DNA from: Microcaldota archaeon
GTDB taxonomy: Archaea > Micrarchaeota > Micrarchaeia > Anstonellales > Bilamarchaeaceae
Reading direction: 5' to 3'
NCBI GenBank assembly: GCA_030666035.1
Contig: DAOUYQ010000018.1
Coordinates: 1-9,339 of the forward strand
DNA: 9,339 bases
Shown in pieces: positions 5,588-9,339 of this stretch. A program made the position numbers and the translations under genes. Within the stretch, counting starts at the first letter, position 1. Each line of letters opens with the position of its first letter. Below the pieces are notes generated by a model, which saw only the letters and a program-made list of their open reading frames with translations, searched no databases and had not been told where the DNA came from.

Positions 5588-6313
5588 ACCGCGCCGCAGT
5601 TTTTCCACAGGCTTGGGAATAAGCGTTGCCCGGTTATCCATTCTCCACGTTTTGAATGCATTCCTTTTTCTCACAAACCAGTTGGGGGGCTTGTTGAATT
5701 TTTGGGAAGCTGCCTGTATGTAAATCCCTTGAGCCTTTGTATTAAGGTAGCCCGATTTTCCATCTGCAACTTTCCTGAGCATGCGCTTAACCCTGCGTAT
5801 ATCTTCACCTGCACCCAACAGGACTTCGATAGTTTCAAGTGCTGCGACTTTATTATGCTCCTGCACAGAAGCAGACCCAAGGCTGATATTGAGGATTGCA
5901 AACAGGTCCAGGGATACCTTCCCTACTTTTGCAGAGTAATTGCAGATTTCCAGGAGGAATCCCCCTTCGTGAATTTCTACATCCTCTTTCATCCTTTTTT
6001 TCATATATTCAAGCAGGGGCTCCACATTATCTGTTTTGTAAATATGCCACTGCAGGATCTTCCGGATTTTCTCCTGAATAAGCTTTGGGGTAACAATATC
6101 CCCCTTTTTGTAGACCGCTGATTCCATATCCAGGGCGATATCAATTAGGCCCCCAATTTGAATGGCTGGGGGGAGGTCCCCAAAAGTCATGACTATGTTT
6201 TCCAAAGCAGAGAGCGCATAAGATTGCATTTCCCGATTACCAGAGTGGATAAACTCAAGTAATTTGTCCACATCCATGTGGATTTTCTGCTGGGAGGTAC
6301 CTTTGGAATTCAT
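5582..6313 (-). CDS. Uncharacterised helical protein, possibly HEAT-like
   Basis: This is a 243-residue protein that I do not recognise. The ATG at 6313 is chosen because a strong TATA box lies 27 bp upstream; the longer in-frame start (6355) would place that box inside the coding region. No signal peptide or membrane segment is seen. Residues about 15-200 look all-helical, with short amphipathic helices. Two stretches recall HEAT/armadillo-type repeats (QSYALSALENIVMTFGDL at 30-47 and EHNKVAALETIEVLLGAG at 152-169), but the match is loose. The C-terminal 40 residues are basic and aromatic (PPNWFVRKRNAFKTWR at 209-224), which could bind nucleic acid. It shares a 98-bp divergent promoter region with the DNA ligase gene and converges on endonuclease IV. 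A link to DNA repair is suggested only by that position. Confidence 0.75.
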   Translation of the reverse strand: MNSKGTSQQKIHMDVDKLLEFIHSGNREMQSYALSALENIVMTFGDLPPAIQIGGLIDIALDMESAVYKKGDIVTPKLIQEKIRKILQWHIYKTDNVEPLLEYMKKRMKEDVEIHEGGFLLEICNYSAKVGKVSLDLFAILNISLGSASVQEHNKVAALETIEVLLGAGEDIRRVKRMLRKVADGKSGYLNTKAQGIYIQAASQKFNKPPNWFVRKRNAFKTWRMDNRATLIPKPVEKLRRGL

Positions 6314-6335
6314 TGTAAATGTAAATGGGGCAAAG

Positions 6336-6344
6336 TATTTATAA
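6336..6344 (-). promoter_or_regulatory. TATA box for the uncharacterised helical protein
   Basis: TTATAAATA on the minus strand, centred at 6340, exactly 27 bp before the ATG at 6313. It predicts a leaderless transcript and fixes the start codon. Confidence 0.65.
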
Positions 6345-6380
6345 TGCATACGCACCCATATTACAACACATTACACACAG

Positions 6381-6389
6381 CTTTTTATT
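6381..6389 (+). promoter_or_regulatory. TATA-like box for DNA ligase
   Basis: CTTTTTATT, centred at 6385, 27 bp before the ATG at 6412, so the transcript should begin at the start codon. A second AT-rich element, TTTAAAG at 6392-6398, is too close to the ATG to serve at standard spacing. Confidence 0.5.
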
Positions 6390-6411
6390 CCTTTAAAGCG
6401 TTCTACGGGAT

Positions 6412-8124
6412 ATGCATTTTGATGAGGTGGCAATTGCATTTAACGAAATCGAGCAGCGCAGCGGCCGCCTTGAGATGACTGACCTATTAGCCCGAATTTT
6501 TGAGAAAACCACTCCTGAAGAAGCAGAGCGAATTGCCTACATCCTGCAAGGGGAATTGCGCCCACCATATGAGGGAATAGATTTAGGAATGGGGGAAAAA
6601 TTTGTTTTGGAGGCAATAAGAAAAGCCTCAGGCTACCCCAAATCCAGAGTAGAAAAAGAATTCGAAAAAGAAGGCGACCTTGGGCTGGTTGCAGAAAAGC
6701 TCCTTGCAAAGAAGCAGCAGCAGTCATTGTTCCAGAAATCCCTCAGCGTCCTTTCAGTCTATAACTCCATGTTTAAGATTTCCCGCTTCAGAGGCACAGG
6801 CTCCCAAACCCAGAAAATCAACCGCCTTGTAGAGCTTTACAATAATGCCACCCCACTGGAAGCAAGGTACATCACACGGTTTGTAATGGGGCAATTGCGC
6901 CTTGGGGTGGGTGACCCAACAATCCTGGATGCACTCAGTGTTTCCCATGAAGGGGACAAATCCCTCAGGGAACCCCTGGAGCGCGCCTACAACCTCTGCT
7001 CGGATATAGGATATGTTGCCCGTGTATTTTTAGAGGACCCAAAGAAAATCCAGGAGTTCAAAATAGAAGTTTTCAAGCCGATAATGCCTGCAATGGCTGA
7101 GCGCCTCGCATCCCCAAAAGAAATAATCGCGAAGCTCCAGAAGTGCGCAGTAGAATACAAATATGACGGGTTCCGAATTGCAATACACAAAAAAGGAAAC
7201 AGGGTGGAAATCTACTCCCGTAGATTAGAGAAAATGACGCACATGTTCCCGGATGTAGTAAAAGCAGTGCAGAAGCTCAAGCCAAAAGACTTGATTTTTG
7301 AAGGGGAAGCCCTTGCATTCAACCAGGAGGAAAAAAGGTTCTACTCATTCCAGGAAACAATGCGCAGGAGAAGGAAATACGAGCTGGATGCAGCATCCAA
7401 AAAATACCCGCTTTATGTATTTGCATTTGATTTGCATTATCTGGATGGGGAAGACTGCACAACCAGCCCATACCTGGAGCGAAGGAAAAAACTCGAATCT
7501 TTTCTTCCCAACGGCCAAATCCATCTAAGCAAAATGCGCATTGTAAACACCGCAGAGGAAATCAATTCCCTTTTCCAGGCCGCACTAAGTACGCGCCTGG
7601 AAGGAATAATTGCCAAAGACCTGAATGCCCCATATACTGCAGGGAAAAGAAAATTTGCCTGGATAAAGCTCAAGAAGTCCTATGGTAAAGAGATGGATAC
7701 AATTGATGCAGTAATAGTAGGATATTATAGGGGAAAGGGCGCGCGTGCCAAGTTCGGCTTTGGAGGATTGCTTGTTGCAGCATACAACGATGAAACCTCC
7801 CGCTTCGAAACAATCGCAAAAGTAGGAAGCGGTTTCACCGAAGAAGAAATGGAAAAATTCCAGAAAATGCTTGAAGAAGACAAGGTAAAGCGCCCACCAG
7901 TCAACCTGGATTATGCAATGGAGCCGGACTTTTGGGTGCACCCGCGCCATGTAGTGGAAGTTGCATATGATAATATTACCCGGTCCCCAACCCATACCTG
8001 CGGAATGGAAAACGGAAAGGGCCTTGCGCTAAGGTTCCCGCGAATGATTCGCATAAGGGATGATAAAGGGCCCTTTAATGCAACAACCACTAAAGAAGTA
8101 GAAGAAATGCACAAGTTTTCATAA
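6412..8124 (+). CDS. lig: ATP-dependent DNA ligase
   Basis: This 570-residue protein has the archaeal replicative/repair ligase layout. It seals nicks during replication and repair through an enzyme-adenylate on the motif I lysine. Residues 1-215 are the helical N-terminal DNA-binding domain. The adenylation domain has motif I EYKYDGFR (nucleophile Lys250), motif Ia SRRLEKMT (269-276), motif III IFEGEALAF (295-303) and motif IIIa YVFAFDLHYL (335-344). Motif IV is LEGIIAKD (396-403) and motif V is WIKLKKSY (417-424). The OB-fold domain ends in the motif VI region ALRFPRMIRIRDDKGP (539-554) and the usual C-terminal EEMHKF. All motifs are intact and the length is normal, so it should be active. 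There is no Shine-Dalgarno site, in keeping with the leaderless prediction. The stop lies 1 bp from the stop of the converging downstream gene. Confidence 0.97.
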   Translation: MHFDEVAIAFNEIEQRSGRLEMTDLLARIFEKTTPEEAERIAYILQGELRPPYEGIDLGMGEKFVLEAIRKASGYPKSRVEKEFEKEGDLGLVAEKLLAKKQQQSLFQKSLSVLSVYNSMFKISRFRGTGSQTQKINRLVELYNNATPLEARYITRFVMGQLRLGVGDPTILDALSVSHEGDKSLREPLERAYNLCSDIGYVARVFLEDPKKIQEFKIEVFKPIMPAMAERLASPKEIIAKLQKCAVEYKYDGFRIAIHKKGNRVEIYSRRLEKMTHMFPDVVKAVQKLKPKDLIFEGEALAFNQEEKRFYSFQETMRRRRKYELDAASKKYPLYVFAFDLHYLDGEDCTTSPYLERRKKLESFLPNGQIHLSKMRIVNTAEEINSLFQAALSTRLEGIIAKDLNAPYTAGKRKFAWIKLKKSYGKEMDTIDAVIVGYYRGKGARAKFGFGGLLVAAYNDETSRFETIAKVGSGFTEEEMEKFQKMLEEDKVKRPPVNLDYAMEPDFWVHPRHVVEVAYDNITRSPTHTCGMENGKGLALRFPRMIRIRDDKGPFNATTTKEVEEMHKFS

Positions 8125-8125
8125 A

Positions 8126-9339
8126 TTATCTCCTTTTAGGTTTTCTCCCAAGAAGCCCTTCCTTAAGTTTATCTTCAGCACTCCCGGCAACCTCATCCAT
8201 AATCTTTCCTTCCGGCCCCTGGTAATATCCGACTAATTTATCATCTTTTCCAAATAGGTAAACGCCCTGGACGATAATTCCTTCCCTTCTGGCATAATCC
8301 TGGATTAATGGCCAGATTCTTTTTCCGGAATATTCATACAAATCAAAATAGTCACATAAATAAGATTTTTTGCTTTCCGGGTCGAAAGCCACCGTAATGA
8401 TATGCCCTGTTTTTCTCCCCCCTACTGCTAAAACATAGGCTTCGAAGCCGACCCCCCTAAGGAATTTTGCGGGCAGCATATTAATGTTAGCGCAGATGCC
8501 CGCATCCCTGGTTACTTCATAACCATGAAGATATGAGTTTCTTATGCTTTGGTATGCGCCGTCTGCGCCAATATCCTTAATTCTTTTTGCCTGCTTCCGG
8601 CTTTTCCCCAGATTGGATGTTAATGTATCATCATAATTTCTTTTTCCATTCCATCCCAGCCATTTGACTGCATCCAATATCTCTCTTCTTGGCCTCCCCT
8701 TGTATGCATCTATGAACTCATCAAACGTTTCAGCTTGGGCTACTGTTGCATTAAAGTGCCTTGAGGATTCAATTGCCGCATCCATTTCAGCCCGGGTCCA
8801 CTCTAAAGTGGGTTGTTCAAAGTCTCTGGAGGTTACATCCGACCATCCTCCCCTTTCTCCCCCAAAGCCTTTTTTGAATTTTATCTTGCCCTGTTTTCTT
8901 TCTGCTCCAAAACCCAATTCCACTCCAAAACCCGCTTCATACCCGAACAATTCTCCCCCGGATGAACCCCATCCGTATATCCTGGGAACCAGGTCCCCAG
9001 CTTCTATCTCCACAGATATTTCTCCACCTGTTTCAAAGCTGGTTTTGAAGAACCCAACTCCTAAATTTGCACCCTCCAATGCCACCACAAGCCCAGCCTT
9101 AATCTCCTTATGGTATGCCTCCAAATCTCCAATAGATTGGGCATAGGGATACTCCACACCAAAAAAGATTCTTTCTATTGCATATACTGTGACTGGTTCG
9201 TAAGTAACAGATGTCCCAAATCCAGATTCAGCAAGAACTTCACTTGGCATATTAATCTGCTTTCCATCCATCCTTCCTCTTAATTCAACACCCAGCCTGA
9301 ATCCAAAACCCCCATGTTCCCCAGGCTCTATTAGTTCCC
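8126..9339 (-). CDS. Transglutaminase-like protein, 5' end beyond window
   Basis: The reading frame is open from the right edge to TAA at 8126, so the start is outside the window. An internal ATG at 9271 is in frame but is preceded by 22 open codons of similar character (PGEHGGFGFRLGVEL). Numbered from that Met, residues 1-150 are Gly-rich with alternating hydrophobic and aromatic residues (GYEAGFGVELGFGAERK at 110-126), suggesting beta-strand repeats. Residues 150-250 are helical. The C-terminal domain fits the transglutaminase/papain-like fold: Cys260 in RDAGICANINMLPAKFL, His290 in KTGHIITVAF and Asp307 in YLCDYFDLYEY would form the Cys-His-Asp triad. Such domains act as cysteine peptidases or amide-forming enzymes; which applies here is unknown. 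A signal peptide cannot be judged. It converges on the ligase gene with a 1-bp gap. Confidence 0.8.
   Translation of the reverse strand, partial: ELIEPGEHGGFGFRLGVELRGRMDGKQINMPSEVLAESGFGTSVTYEPVTVYAIERIFFGVEYPYAQSIGDLEAYHKEIKAGLVVALEGANLGVGFFKTSFETGGEISVEIEAGDLVPRIYGWGSSGGELFGYEAGFGVELGFGAERKQGKIKFKKGFGGERGGWSDVTSRDFEQPTLEWTRAEMDAAIESSRHFNATVAQAETFDEFIDAYKGRPRREILDAVKWLGWNGKRNYDDTLTSNLGKSRKQAKRIKDIGADGAYQSIRNSYLHGYEVTRDAGICANINMLPAKFLRGVGFEAYVLAVGGRKTGHIITVAFDPESKKSYLCDYFDLYEYSGKRIWPLIQDYARREGIIVQGVYLFGKDDKLVGYYQGPEGKIMDEVAGSAEDKLKEGLLGRKPKRR

Noticed and set aside
8664..9146. Plus-strand 160-codon Pro/Ser-rich ORF opposite the transglutaminase-like gene
   Set aside because: Its Pro/Ser-rich content is what antisense Gly-rich coding sequence produces; the minus strand has the triad motifs.

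Overview
The window reads as a compact archaeal chromosome segment. It carries an archaeal-size ATP-dependent DNA ligase and an archaeal-type endonuclease IV. At least four start codons lie about 27 bp downstream of a TATA-like box, the spacing expected for leaderless archaeal mRNAs, while internal operon genes use Shine-Dalgarno sites. Dense packing, several ankyrin proteins and few recognisable household genes would fit a small-genome (for example DPANN-type) archaeon. That lineage guess is inference.

Left part (1-4634, minus strand): this is an ankyrin-rich accessory region. A MoxR-like AAA+ ATPase (684-2048) is followed after 2 bp by an ankyrin-repeat protein (681 to beyond position 1), so the two form an operon with its own TATA box. 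Upstream lies a second operon, made of a degenerate ankyrin protein (2759-3301), a second ankyrin protein (2212-2754) and a possible 25-aa microprotein whose start overlaps the preceding stop (2138-2215). Diverging from this operon is a 31-codon ORF with a lipoprotein signal peptide (3413-3508, plus strand). A third, internally duplicated ankyrin-like gene (3696-4634) has its own promoter and a likely terminator.

Right part (4745-9339): a plus-strand endonuclease IV-family gene (4745-5587) meets a minus-strand helical protein of unknown function (5582-6313), and the two overlap by 6 bp at their stops. The helical protein shares a 98-bp divergent promoter region with the ATP-dependent DNA ligase (6412-8124). 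One base beyond the ligase stop is the end of a minus-strand gene that runs off the right edge (8126-9339). It has a glycine-rich beta-like N-terminal part and a C-terminal transglutaminase/papain-like domain with a plausible Cys-His-Asp triad.

How the genes may work together: ligase and endonuclease IV both belong to base-excision repair, but they are not in one operon. The left part looks like one lineage-specific group, an AAA+ remodeller with ankyrin adaptor proteins and possibly a small lipoprotein. Its function cannot be read from the sequence. No tRNA, rRNA, CRISPR array, insertion sequence or attachment site was recognised.
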